From: Papaver somniferum
Lineage: Eukaryota; Streptophyta; Magnoliopsida; Ranunculales; Papaveraceae
Assembly (NCBI RefSeq): GCF_003573695.1
Contig: NC_039358.1
Span: forward strand, 195,698,150 to 195,762,149
Length of the DNA stretch: 64,000 bases
Direction of reading: 5' to 3'
The notes beneath the pieces are model-generated. The model was not told the origin of the DNA. It did no database searches and saw only the letters and a program-made list of their open reading frames with translations. A program made the translations under genes and the position numbers. The number at the start of each line of letters is the position of its first letter. Position 1 is the stretch's first letter. This document shows positions 20,984 to 31,700 of this stretch, piece after piece.

Positions 20984-22930
20984 TTAACATCGTTTGCGCC
21001 CCTTTCCCACCTTAAAATTCTTCTTCTTAGGTTGGAGACCAGCAAGGATTTCCGCCAAAACTTCAGGGTCTCCATAAAACTCATTATATTCAATATCATA
21101 AATATCATCATATTCATCTTCATCCGAAGCATAATTACCACCGGGAACAAGCTTAATAGGAGTTTGAGGTTTTTTCTTCTGTCTTTTTTCTTTAATGCCT
21201 ACCTCTGCAAGCTCCTCTTCATTGAGAATATTTTCCGTCCTTTGTTGCCTTATAGCTTCTAATCTATCAAGAAAAGCTTTCTTCTTTTCTGCATCAACAG
21301 TTTCAGTTGAACTCTCAACTAAATCTGTAGCCTTTGAAACATTGCTATTCTTGTTTTTATTGTGATCACTAATCGTACCCCATTCAGTAGAATTTTTAAC
21401 TTCAGCTGCCATATTAGCAGCAAGCAATTCAGCCTCTTCCTCATCTAAATCTTCAACAATACTTTGCTGAACTTCCTCCAAATTAGCACCCTCAACATCA
21501 TCTCTAAAACCCAATTCTGAACTTAACACTTCATATGTATTTTTCCTAACTTTTTCAGAAGATTCAAGTAAAGCATCAGTTAGAGGCGTAAAAGAAATTT
21601 TTTTACCTTTCACTGGCGTCCAATTCTCATTAGATGCCTTAGTAAACGTAATAGGGTTGGAAACTGACTCGTTTTCCAAATCAGACTTGGAAACTGACTT
21701 CTTGTTGGTCACGGACTTGTGAACCTCAGAGTTTTGCAAAGTCACAGACTTTTCTTCCAAATTAGCCCCAGGAGTATTTTCCAAAGTAGACACGGTTTCA
21801 GAATTTTGCTTGGACTTAGTTGTACCAATCTTGTTCCCGGACATACCAGCTTCAACAGGCTTAGTCACAGCTCCTTTACGTGCAGAAATAGCTTCCTTAG
21901 CTGCAATTACGCTTTTGCACTTGATTAACCTGAATTGAGCCTCATGGAATTCTTTTGAAGAAATAGCAAGCTCATTCTCCAACTGTTCAGTGCTAGATTG
22001 AACGGTAGCCTCAATTCTGTTATCATTAGTAACTCCAATAGTACTTGAATCTGAAGCACAAAGTATAGTTTCCTGATTTGCAGCCTTGTGCTTCTCAAAA
22101 TCTTGTTCAATTTTATTAGTGTTACCATCCACGCCCACACTACCTTCTGGTAAAACAACTTTAGATTTGATTTGCCATCTCTTACCAGCATTAGGATCAT
22201 AACTACCCTTAAAAGTCTTCTCTCCCACGACTACTTGTTGTTGTTTCTCTTTGTTCCCATCAAGTTTAGTCGACTTCTTCTTGCATTCAGCATCCGCATG
22301 ACCAATAATATTACACTTTGAACATAACTTTGGATATTTTTGAATATCAATATATTGCCAAAACTCTTTTCCACCTGAGGTTATATGAATTCTCTCTGGA
22401 ATATGCTTAGCAAAATCAATATCTATTAAAACTGAAGCATAAAAACCATAATCAAGTTGTAAAGTTTTTTCATCCACCACAATTGGATTACCTAGAATCT
22501 TACCAATTGAAAGCAAAGACTTTTCAGTCCGAAGCTCAACCGGTAAATCTGGAAACATAACCCAAACAGCAGCATGTGAAGAACACGAAAGCATAACTAT
22601 GAAGAAACCTTTATCCATTGGAAGAAATTTAATCCGTTCAAGGTTCCATTGATCTAAAGGTTGTGTCTTAACTTCAGAAAACTTCAAACCCGTGAAGTCT
22701 AATCTAGCAATAAAACTATGTTGAAATCTGATGCAACCCTGTTGAAACAAATCCAAAGGGATTTCTAACGCAGGTTCACCTTCTTTAAGAGTTGGATTAG
22801 GTAACTTGGAAAGATCAACAGATGTTGGAATTAGGGTTTTCTTTCCTTTGAGAATATCAGCAAAAGAACCATGACTACCATTAGGATTTTTAATCCCTGA
22901 TGTTGTAGGGATTGATGATTCAATCATCAT
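20984..22930 (-). CDS. NA-2 ORF1 protein, DUF4283-like plus CCHC zinc knuckle, intact
   Basis: The ORF is 648 codons, starting MMIESS (the second Met could be used). Residues 40-185 or so resemble the LINE ORF1 DUF4283 region (LPNPTLKEGEPAL, FIARLDFTGLKF, MDKGFFIVML, NPIVVDEKTL). Relative to LINE-A, B and C it lacks about 36 residues in frame between FIVMLS and SHAAVWV, the stretch that holds the RNKKW and DWYPGFDPERQ motifs. CSKCNIIGHADAEC is an intact CCHC knuckle. Downstream come a long Ser/Thr/Glu-rich region, a linker with repeated SV[S/T] motifs, an acidic segment, PIKLVPGGNYASDE and a basic tail, KKKNFKVGKGRKRC. The role is inferred as binding element RNA and possibly recruiting ORF2 in trans. 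No stop or frameshift is seen. Expression is unknown. Confidence 0.88.
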   Translation of the reverse strand: MMIESSIPTTSGIKNPNGSHGSFADILKGKKTLIPTSVDLSKLPNPTLKEGEPALEIPLDLFQQGCIRFQHSFIARLDFTGLKFSEVKTQPLDQWNLERIKFLPMDKGFFIVMLSCSSHAAVWVMFPDLPVELRTEKSLLSIGKILGNPIVVDEKTLQLDYGFYASVLIDIDFAKHIPERIHITSGGKEFWQYIDIQKYPKLCSKCNIIGHADAECKKKSTKLDGNKEKQQQVVVGEKTFKGSYDPNAGKRWQIKSKVVLPEGSVGVDGNTNKIEQDFEKHKAANQETILCASDSSTIGVTNDNRIEATVQSSTEQLENELAISSKEFHEAQFRLIKCKSVIAAKEAISARKGAVTKPVEAGMSGNKIGTTKSKQNSETVSTLENTPGANLEEKSVTLQNSEVHKSVTNKKSVSKSDLENESVSNPITFTKASNENWTPVKGKKISFTPLTDALLESSEKVRKNTYEVLSSELGFRDDVEGANLEEVQQSIVEDLDEEEAELLAANMAAEVKNSTEWGTISDHNKNKNSNVSKATDLVESSTETVDAEKKKAFLDRLEAIRQQRTENILNEEELAEVGIKEKRQKKKPQTPIKLVPGGNYASDEDEYDDIYDIEYNEFYGDPEVLAEILAGLQPKKKNFKVGKGRKRC

Positions 22931-23061
22931 AAACCAACCGTAGCTGTTTTAGATGATCAAAACGTGAGAAAAATCAAAACCTAGGCGTGAAAAAAAGTTG
23001 GAAAAGAAAATCGCCTTTTAGAGAAAAAAACGGACATAACTTCTCTCTTGAAAAGGTATTA
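22931..23061 (-). other. NA-2 5' UTR
   Basis: This 131-bp, T-rich leader has the GGCGATTTTC motif shared with LINE-B and a CCTAGGTTTTG segment resembling CCTAGGGTTTTG of LINE-B. It is the likely site of an internal promoter, by analogy only. Confidence 0.55.
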
Positions 23062-23075
23062 GGAAGGTTGTAAGC
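23062..23075. repeat. NA-2 target-site duplication, right copy
   Basis: GGAAGGTTGTAAGC precedes the resumption of LINE-B ORF1 and equals 20776-20789. Confidence 0.95.
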
Positions 23076-24567
23076 CTTTTGAGTTTAGATTTATTGCAAG
23101 ACTCAACTTCACGGGTTTGAAGTTTTTGGAGGTGAAGAACAATTTAGTTACTCAATGGCAGATAAACCCTAACTCGGTTAGGTTTATGTCTATGAGTAAG
23201 GGTTTCTTTGTAGTTATGTTGCGTGATGAGCATACAAAAGCCAGAATCCGTAACAGGAAATGGTTTGTTAATCAACAAGAGCTACGTATGATGGATTGGT
23301 ACCCTGGTTTCGATCCTGAAAGACAAAATACTTCCCATGCACCTGTTTGGGTTCATCTCCCGGGTCTTCATGCAGAGTTATGGACTGAGAGATCTTTGTT
23401 ATCCATTGGGAAAGCAGTTGGTAATCCGATTGTAGTTGATCAAAGAACATTGAATCTGGAGTTTGGAAGCTACGCATCAGTGCTAGTTGATGTAGATTTT
23501 GCAAAACACATTTCTGACAGAATTCTACTAACAGCTGGTGGGAGAACTTTCTGGCAATATGTGGAGATACCTAAGCATCCAAAATTCTGTTTGCATTGTA
23601 ACATTATTGGACATAATGAGAGTGAGTGTAGGAGGAAACCAAAGTCTGATGAATCTGTCAAGGAGACGGAGGATACTCAAGAATGGCAGGCAGCTAAAGG
23701 TAAGAAGCGATCACGCAATCGTAAGAAGAATAACAATCAAGAAGGTACTAGTGGTGTTGACAAGTCAGGCGATGCAAACACTGGCGCGGGGAAACTGTTA
23801 ATGTGCCTGGTGCAGGTAAAGATATTAATATACTTGTTGTTGTTGGGGAGAATGTTGCTGGTAAGGAGGATACTAGTCAGCTTGAAGAGGTGCTGGCTGC
23901 TTCTGAAGCTCAGCTTCGTGCAGCGTCTGACGCTGTTGAGACAGCTAAACAGGCGCTTGCTGCGAAAAGAGCATTAGCTAACATACTGATGGTAGATGAA
24001 ACCACAATTGCATCTAAGTCAGGAAAGAGTGATGAATTGGCGAGAACTAATCACTCTAGTACTGATAGGAACCAGGCCAACTCTTCTACTCCCTTTATAC
24101 CTATTCAAGACGCAGTGGTTCATAGTATTGCGGAGACACCTACCTGCAATGCTTTGACGGATAATACTGTGGTTATCTCACCGAATAAATTTGATGTTTT
24201 GACAGCTGAGTTGGGGCTAGACAACACAGTGCAACAATCTAATCAGGAGGAGGAGAGTTCGGATGAGGAACTCACGCCAGAGAAAGCATCAGCAGGTGTC
24301 AAGGGAGCCAAATGGTCCGAGATTCCAGTTGAGAAAGTTGTGACTAAGCAAACTAGGAAGCCTGGTCGTGTTCTAATTCAGACTAGTTCGCAACAAAGTA
24401 CTTCACAAAGTTATACTCAAAACAAATCTCCAGAATCCAAGTCTGACTCGGACTCTGAGGTTAATGATTTGGGAATCAGAGTTAGCAAAGGTTTCTCTCC
24501 AGTTATTGAAAAAAGAGTTCCGATTAAGAATCCTAAGATATCTTCTAAACCAAAAAAGACGGTTTCC

Positions 24568-24572
24568 TAATG
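24568..24572 (+). promoter_or_regulatory. TAATG stop/start overlap between LINE-B ORF1 and ORF2
   Basis: The ORF1 TAA (24568-24570) and ORF2 ATG (24570-24572) share one A. The arrangement is the same as in LINE-A, which supports coupled translation. Confidence 0.82.
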
Positions 24573-25641
24573 CGAGTTCTCTTTTGGAATGTCAATGGAG
24601 TGTCGAAGGTGGAGGCTGGTTTGAAGTTACGTGAGTTAGTTAAGGAGTTTAAGCCGGTTCTTATGTGTATTGCTGAGCCGGAAATCCCTTATTCAGATGG
24701 TGTTATGTTACGGATTAATTTAGTTGGTTTTGTTAAGAAGGCAGTTCATAATTCTACTTCAAGTTCTATTGGTAATCTTTGGATTATTTGGAGTGTAGAT
24801 ATTGAAGAGCCAGTGGTGTTAAATATGACTAGGCAGGCTATTACGGTGAAAACAGAAGGAGTCTTTATTTCTTGTGTTCATGCTAGTTATATCCAAGTTT
24901 TTAGAAGGAGATTATGGAGTCAACTTTCTGCGGTGGATTCTACTACTCCTTGGTTGGTAATTGGAGATTTTAACTGTGTTCTTCGTAATGATGAGAAGAA
25001 GGGTGGTAGAGATGTTCTTACTTCTAGTATTAATGAATTCATGACTGGATGGAAGAGACTTTTTGAGGCAGATTCTTTGGGTTCCAAGTTCACTTGGACT
25101 AATGGTCAATCGGGGGTGAGAAGAATTATTAGAAAGTTGGATCGTGCTATTATTAATGAACCTTGGTTAACTAAATTTTCGAATTGGCGGTGTAAAGCTC
25201 TTCCTAGGGAAGTTTCCGATCATTCGACTCTTATTGGTTATCCTTTTGTTGCTTCTAGGCCGAGACATGCTCCTTTCAGAATTCAGAAAATGTGGTTTAC
25301 GCATCCTGATTTTTTGAGAATGGTTGAGACTTCTTGGAATGCTCCGGTGTATGGTAATCCTGATTTTATTTTTCCTTTCAAGCTGAAGAGATTGAAGGTA
25401 GCTATGAAGTTGTGGAATCAGCAGGTGTTTGGTAATGTGAATGCAAGACTCAAACAGACTCAATTGAAGTTTGAAGTGGCTAGTAGGAATTCGAATGAAG
25501 ACCCGTTTGACACTTCTAAGCAGAATGAGATGAAGGATGCGCTTGTGGCTGTTCAGGAGGTGCGTATGCAGCAGCATATTATGTTGAAGCAAAAATCTCG
25601 CACCAAATGGATCTTGGAGGGTTCTAGTAATACTTCGTATT

Positions 25642-25657
25642 CTTAGCAAAAAAAAAA
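25642..25657 (+). mobile_element. 16-bp LINE-tail micro-insertion with 14-bp target duplication
   Basis: CTTAGC followed by ten A lies between TAATACTTCGTATT (25628-25641) and TAATACTTCATATT (25658-25671), which differ at one base. CTTAGCA-An is the very end of the LINE 3' tail (GACTTAGCA-An in LINE-D). This looks like a target-primed reverse transcription product that stopped after only about 6 nt of template beyond poly(A). It puts a TAG in ORF2. Confidence 0.8.
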
Positions 25658-26091
25658 TAATACTTCATATTTCCATAATACTATTAATACTCGTAGAAGT
25701 GCCAATACAATTTCGGAGTTGGTAACAGATGATGGGTCCCTTATCATTGATCCAGACCACTTAAGAGACCATGTTGTTTCTTATTATGAAAGTAAATTTA
25801 ATGGAGTAGATACGCAGATTGAGGATAGTTTGTTTGAGTATGATCATAATTCTATTTCTCTTGAGGAAAGGTATATGCTGGATTCTATTCCTTCTTTGGA
25901 GGAAATTAAGGTGGCGGTGTTTGATTTGGGTGTGGATAGTGCTCCAGGTCCGGATGGTTTCTCGGGGTGTTTTTATAGACATTGTTGGGGTTTAATTCAT
26001 CAAGACCTAGCTAAGGCTATTATTTTTTGCTGGAACAACAAAACTATTCCTAATGGGGCTAATTCTAGTCTCATTCTTTTGCTTGCTTCAA

Positions 26092-26165
26092 CATAATATG
26101 CAAGATTTTAGTAACCAATTGGTCTAAGTAAAAAAAATTTCAAAATTTTTACAAAATTTTAGCAA
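26092..26165 (+). other. Deletion/rearrangement scar in LINE-B reverse transcriptase
   Basis: The segment between LLLA and ATRLG of the RT is shortened and degenerate. Only CCAATTGGTCTAAGTAA and nearby bases still resemble the PIGLSNFFFKIFTK coding region of the other LINEs. The bases between 26090 and about 26122 do not align with the homologous codons. Confidence 0.65.
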
Positions 26166-28678
26166 CCAGACTTGGAAAAGTCTTAGATAATTTGGTTTCA
26201 GAGGAACAAGTGGCTTTTATGAAGGGGAGAAATATTCATGAAAATATTAGTTTGGCGTCTGAATTGGTTAATGAGCTTCACATTAAAAGAAAGGATGGCA
26301 ACTTAGGTCTCAAACTTGATATTTCTCAAGCTTTTGATACAGTAAGTTAGACTTTCGTCTTGGAGCTGTTTCGTAGATATGGTTTCTCAGAGGATTGGTG
26401 TACTTGGATTCACAATATTCTGAAGTCTGCCAGGATTTGTATTCTTCTTAATGGGAGTCCGGAGGGTTTTTTCAAGATTAATAGAGGTTTGCGTCAAGGG
26501 GATCCACTTTCTCCTCTTATATTTGTTTTGATAGAGGATGTTCTAAGTAGGAACATTACTAAACTCTTTCAAAATAAGTGTATGACTCATATGGTGAAGC
26601 GTAATGGTATTGCTCCAACTCATTTATTTTTTGCTGATGATATTATGATCTTTTGCAAGGGTAATATGATGAGTCTAACAAACTTAGTGAAGCTCCTGGG
26701 TGATTATCAACAAGCTTCTGGTCAGCGAGTTTGCAGGGAGAAGAGCAAAATTTATTTTGGAGGTGGGTCTTTGCATAGGAGGCAGTCTATTGTAGACTTC
26801 TTAGGCATGGGAGTGACTTATTTCCCGGATAGATATTTGGGGGTTAAAGTGATGCCTGGAGTGGTGAAGTATAGCCATATTAGTAACGTGGTGGATAAAC
26901 TGAAGGACCATCTTTCGGTTTACAAAGGTAAGATGCTTTCATTTCAGGATCGTGTGGTACTTGTTAAAACCGTCCTTTCAAGTTATGCGATTCATAGCAT
27001 GGCTGTGTATAAATAGCCTATTAAATTTGTTAAACAATGTGAACGTGTGATTCGTAATTTCCTTTAATCGGGAGATTCAAACTTGGCTAAAGCTTTTGTG
27101 GTTGGTTATGACAAGATCTGCAGTCCGGTGCGGGAAGGGGGTCTTGGGATAACTAGCCTAAGCAACATGAACAAGGCACTGATTATGAAGTTGTGGTGGA
27201 GTATTAAAGCTTCTACGAATAAATGGGCTAGATTTCTGGATTCGAAATTCACTTGTAGAGATGGTCGGCTGAAGTTGGCTGGAGTTAAATCTTCAATTCT
27301 TCCTGGGATTCGTTGGGTGCACACTGAAGTTATGCGAAATACTATATCTTTAATTGGTGACGGTAGAGCAACTTCACTATTTTATGATGTTTGGTACGGG
27401 TCTGAAGCTTTGGCAGATGTTTTGCAGCGAACTGACCTTGACAGAAATGCAAGGGTTAGTGATATCATTGTGCAGGATCAATGGCAGCTGGAAGGAGTTC
27501 ATATGCACGACCTCGTCAGTGCTGGTGTGGTTCTGGAGAGCTTGCCAAGGAGGCACACAGGCAGTGATAGGAATATATGGATGCCGGACCTTAAAGGTTT
27601 ATTCTCTGTTAAGTTTGCAAGGGAGCTGGTGAGGACGAGATATCCGGTGCTGGAGGAAGCAAACCTGTTATGGAAGAGTGTTGTGCACCCTTCTCTGGCA
27701 ACGCAAAATTGGAAGTTTGTCAGGGGAGCTTGTGCAACTCTGGATAAAGTAAATAGGAGGTTCAAGATAACTCTTCCGTCGAGGTGCAGTGTGTGCCAGA
27801 TTGAGGAGGAGTCTTTGGAACATGTTCTTTGGAGCTGTAGTGTTGCGAAACGTGCTTGACAATGGCTGGCAGGTATTTTCCATATTATTCCTCATTATAA
27901 CTTGCTTGCTGCTAACAAGGAAGCGAAAGGGCGTAGTAGAATGGTTAAAGACCTGTGGTTAGTCTCAATCTTGGTGCTGCGTTCGGAGCTGTGGTACCAA
28001 AGGAATAAGATGGTTTATGAAAAGAAGAAGCCTTGCTGGACTTTGTTCAAAAAACGTGTGTTTAACCTCATTCATGAGTACTCGGCTAGAATGACAGGAT
28101 GTATGTTCAACAAGGTAGAAGATCTTGAGATTCTGAATTTTTTCAGAGTTGAATGCCGTAGGGTGAAGATGTTAGAGCCTGTTGAGTGTTTTTGGCAACC
28201 TCCTATGCAAAATAAGCTCTTGCTGTGCTGTGACGGTGCCTCTAGAGGCAATCCAGGGGTGGCGGGAGCTGGTGTGGTGGCGAAAAATTCGACTTGTGAA
28301 GTGGTTGGGGCGATGCGTGTTGGTCTTGGTATTATTTCCAATTATATGGCGGAATTGTATAGCATTCTGATTGGTTTAGAATGGGAAGTTCAATGGGGAT
28401 ACCGTGATGTTCTAGTGCGGACTAATTCATCAAGTGTCATTACAGCTTTGGAAGGGGAATCTATTCCTTGGTTTGCTAGACAGAGATGGTGTGATGTTAA
28501 GGGCATGTTTGATTCTATAAATTTTGTGCACACGTACTGTGAAGCCAATTTCGCAGCTGACAAGATGGCGAAGACTGGTTGCTTTTTAGATTATTGAGTG
28601 AGACTCACTTTTGTTGGTCGTCCTGATTTGTTAAATTCAATAGAATTCCCATATGTTTCCTATTTTCGATTTAAATAG

Positions 28679-28784
28679 TATTTTGAGTTTTTGGGGTTGC
28701 TGTGACCTCTTTTCTCATGTACTATCTTGTAAATAACTCTTTTCTTTAATACAATTTATTGACTTATCAAAAAAAAGAAAAAAA
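28679..28784 (+). other. LINE-B 3' UTR with hairpin and poly(A)
   Basis: It contains the hairpin GGGGTT-GCTGT-GACCTC at 28693-28709. TTTAATACAATTTATTGAC, TTATC and an A-rich tail interrupted by one G follow. The terminal 26 or so nt resemble the NA-1 and NA-2 ends. Confidence 0.75.
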
Positions 28785-31700
28785 TGTAAAATAACTAAAC
28801 TCATCTTTAACAGAAAAAGTTTGAAAAATGTATTGTAATTATAATTAATATGTTCTAAGGCAATACGTCAAGTAAAGATTGCATTTCTATTTACGTTGAT
28901 TCAAGAAAATATGAAGGAAGTCAAATTTCACAATAGAACAAGGATGAAAGACCATGCAGAACTAATCCAAATCCTAACAAATTTCATCTATCTTGAATCA
29001 AATAGAAAGACAAAGCCTACACAAAAATAAAGAGTTCATAAAAATGTTGAATTTTATATACGTTGACTCAAAAAAATCTACACATTTCGTTATAAGTCGG
29101 AAATTGATTTCCGTGACTAAATTGTAAACTAGATAAACTCATCTTTAACAGAAAAAGTTTGAAAAATGTATTGTAATTACAATTAATTTGTTCTAAGGCA
29201 ATTCATCTAGTAAAAATTGCATTTCTATGTACGTTGATTCAAGAAAATATGAAGGAAGTCAAATTTCACAATAGAAGAAAGATGAAAGGCCATGCAGAAA
29301 TAATCCAAATCCTAACAAATTTCATCTATCTTGAATCAAATAGAAAGACAAAGCCAACATAAAAAGAAAAATTTCATATAAAAGTTGAATTTTATATACG
29401 TTAACTCAAAAAAGTCTACACATTTCGTTATAAGTCGGAAATTGATTTCTGATACTAAATTGTAAACTAGATAAACTCATCTTTAACAGAAAAGTTTGAA
29501 AAATGTATTGTAATCAGAATTAATTTGTTTTAAAGCAATACATCTAGTAAAAAATGCATTTCTATGAACGTTGATTCAAGAAAATATGAAGGAAGTCAAA
29601 TTTCACAATAGAAGAAGGTTGAAAGACCAAGCAAAACTAACCAAAATCCTGACAAATTTCATCTATCTTGAATCAGATAGAAAGACAAACCAACACAAAA
29701 GGAAAGAGTTCATAAAAATGTTAAATTTTATATATGTTAACTGAAAAAAAGTCTACACACTTCGTTATAAGTCGGAAGTTGATTTCTGAGTCTAAACTGT
29801 AAACTAGATAAATTCTTCTTTAACAGAAAAATTTGAAGAATATATTGTAATTACAATTAATATGTTCTAAGGTAATACCTCTAATAAAAATTTCATTTCT
29901 ATGTACGTTGATTCAAGAAAATATCAAGGAAGTCAAATTTCACAATAGAAGAAAGATGAAAGATCATGCAGAACTAATCCAAATCCTAACAAATTTCATC
30001 TATCTTGAATCAAATAGAAAGACAAAGCCAACATAAAAAGAAAGAGTTCATAAATATGTTGAATTTTATATACGTCAACTCAAAAAAGTCTAAACATTTC
30101 GTTATAAGTCGGAAATTGATTTCCGAGACTAAATTGTAACCTAGATAAACTCATCTTTAACAGAAAAAGTTTGAAAAATGTATTGTAATTACAATTAATA
30201 TGTTCTAAGGCAATACGTCTAGTAAAAATTGCATTTGTATGTACGTTGATTCAAGAAAATTTGAAGGAAGTCAAATTTCACAATAGAAGAAAGATGAAAG
30301 GCAATGCAGAACTAATCCAAATACTAACAAATTTCATCTATCTTGAATCAAATAGAAAGACAAAGCCAACATAAAAAGAAAGAGTTCATAAAAATGTTGA
30401 ATTTTATATACGTTAACTCAAAAAAGTCTACACATTTCGTTATAAGGCGGAAATTGATTTTTGGGACTAAATTATAAACTAGATAAACTCATCTTTAACA
30501 GAAAAAGTTTGAAAAATGTATTGTAATTACAATTAATATGTTCTAAGGCAACACGTCTAGTAAAAAATTGCATTTCTATGTACGTTGATTCAAGAAAATA
30601 TGAAGGAAGTCAAATTTCATAATAGAAGAAAGATGAAAGGCCATGCAGAACTAATCCAAATCCTAACAAATTTCATCAATCTTGAATCAAATCGAAACAC
30701 AAAGCCAACATAAAAAGAAAGAGTTCATAAAAATGTTGAATTTTATATACGTTAACTCAAAAAAGTCTACACATTTCGTTATAAGTCAGAGATTGATTTC
30801 TGAGAATAAATTGTAAACTAGATAAACTCATCTTTAACAGAATAAGTTTGAAAAATGTATTGTAATTACAATTAATATGTTCTAAGGCAATACGTCTAGT
30901 AAAAATTGTAATTCTATGTACGTTTATTCAAGAAAATATCAAGGAAGTCAAATTTCACAATAGAAAAAAGATGAAAGACCATGCAGAACTAATCCAAATC
31001 CTAACAAATTTCATCTATCTTGAATCAAATAGAAACACAAAGCCAACATAAAAACAAAGAGTTCATAAAAATGTTGAATTATTTATACGTTAACTCGAAA
31101 AAGTCTACACATTTCGTTATAAGTCGAAAATTGATTTCTGTGACTAAATTGTAAACTAGATAAACTCATCTTTAACAGAAAAAGTTTTAAAAATGTATTG
31201 TAATAACAATTAATATTTTCTAAGGCAATACATCTGGTAAAAATTGCATTTCTATGTACGTTGATTCAAGAAAATATAAAGGAAGTCAAATTTCACAATA
31301 GAAGAAGGACGAAAGACCATGCAGAACTAATCCAAATCCTGACAAATTTCATCTATCTTGAATCAAATTGAAAGACAAAGCAAACACAAAAAGAAAGAGT
31401 TCATAAAAATGTTGAATTTAATATACGTTAACTCAAAAAAGTCTACACACTTCGTTATAAGTCGGAAATTGATTTCTGAGACTAATTGTAAACTAGATAA
31501 ACTCATCTATAACATAAAAAGTTTGAAAAATATATAGTAATTACAATTAACATGTTCTAAGGCAATACGACTAGTAAAAATTGCATTTCTATGTACGTTG
31601 ATTCAAGAAAATATGAAGGAAGTCAAATTTCACAATAGAAAAAGGATGAAAGACCATGCAAAACTAATCCAAATCCTAATATATTTCATCTATCTTGAAT

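Larger units (their letters stand above)
20790..23061 (-). mobile_element. NA-2, apparently full-length ORF1-only retroelement nested in LINE-B
   Basis: This 2272-bp minus-strand element has a perfect 14-bp target duplication and a poly(A) end. It contains a 5' UTR of about 131 bp, one intact 648-codon ORF1-like gene and a 3' UTR of about 194 bp including the tail, with nothing of ORF2. Together with NA-1 it defines a non-autonomous family encoding an ORF1 protein. The nearest known parallel is mammalian HAL1 (half-L1). Mobilisation must depend on an ORF2 protein from elsewhere. The shared terminal GACCTAGC-An suggests LINEs like those in this window. The intact ORF and perfect duplication indicate a young insertion. 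Confidence 0.93.
20600..24570 (+). pseudogene. LINE-B ORF1 (split by NA-2, frameshifted)
   Basis: The ORF1 start is taken as ATG at 20600 (MITEETVL), by homology with MVEDQVLL of LINE-C. An in-frame upstream ATG at 20552 is unlikely to be used. The first 63 codons run to 20789, NA-2 interrupts, and coding resumes at 23076 (FEFRFIARLNFTG). It shows a DUF4283-like region (MSKGFFVVMLRDEHTK, WYPGFDPERQ), an intact CCHC knuckle CLHCNIIGHNESEC at about 23590-23632, a basic KKRSRNRKKN patch, and an Ala-rich helical segment (LEEVLAASEAQLRAASD). A 1-base loss in a G-run near 23787 shifts the frame. The reading continues as PGAGKDINI to TAA at 24568-24570. The C-terminus KPKKTVS matches LINE-C. Confidence 0.9.
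24570..28678 (+). pseudogene. LINE-B ORF2: endonuclease, RT, zf-RVT, RNase H (multiply broken)
   Basis: It begins MRVLFWNVNGV. Endonuclease motifs IAEPE, VIGDFNCVL and SDHST are present. RT motifs GLRQGDPLSPL and FFADDIMIF lie near 26480-26660. The zf-RVT motif CSVCQIEEESLEH is near 27787. RNase H runs from LLLCCDGASRGNPG (about 28215) to ANFAADKMA (about 28570). Breaks: a 16-bp LINE-tail insertion at 25642, a scar at 26092-26165 that removes the RT block around the SNFFFKIFTK motif, and in-frame stops at Trp positions at about 26348, 27014, 27067 and 27857. A further stop lies at 28595-28597, after which the reading continues to the native terminus YFRFK and TAG at 28676-28678. It is not functional. 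Confidence 0.92.
20467..28784 (+). mobile_element. LINE-B, full-length degraded plant L1-type LINE
   Basis: This plus-strand LINE contains a 5' UTR, ORF1, ORF2, a 3' UTR ending GACTTATC and a 16-nt A-rich tail. Without NA-2 and its duplicated target it is about 6.03 kb. Its protein sequence is close to LINE-C and LINE-D. It is the most decayed LINE in the window. ORF1 is split by NA-2 and has a 1-base frameshift. ORF2 has a micro-insertion, a deletion scar in the RT and several Trp-to-stop changes. Its target duplication has also diverged. It is probably the oldest insertion here, with NA-2 a later arrival. Confidence 0.93.

Noticed and set aside
25642..25657. A-run as a simple replication slippage expansion
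   Set aside because: The flanking 14-bp duplication and the CTTAGC preceding the A-run need an insertion mechanism. Slippage alone would not duplicate TAATACTTC.
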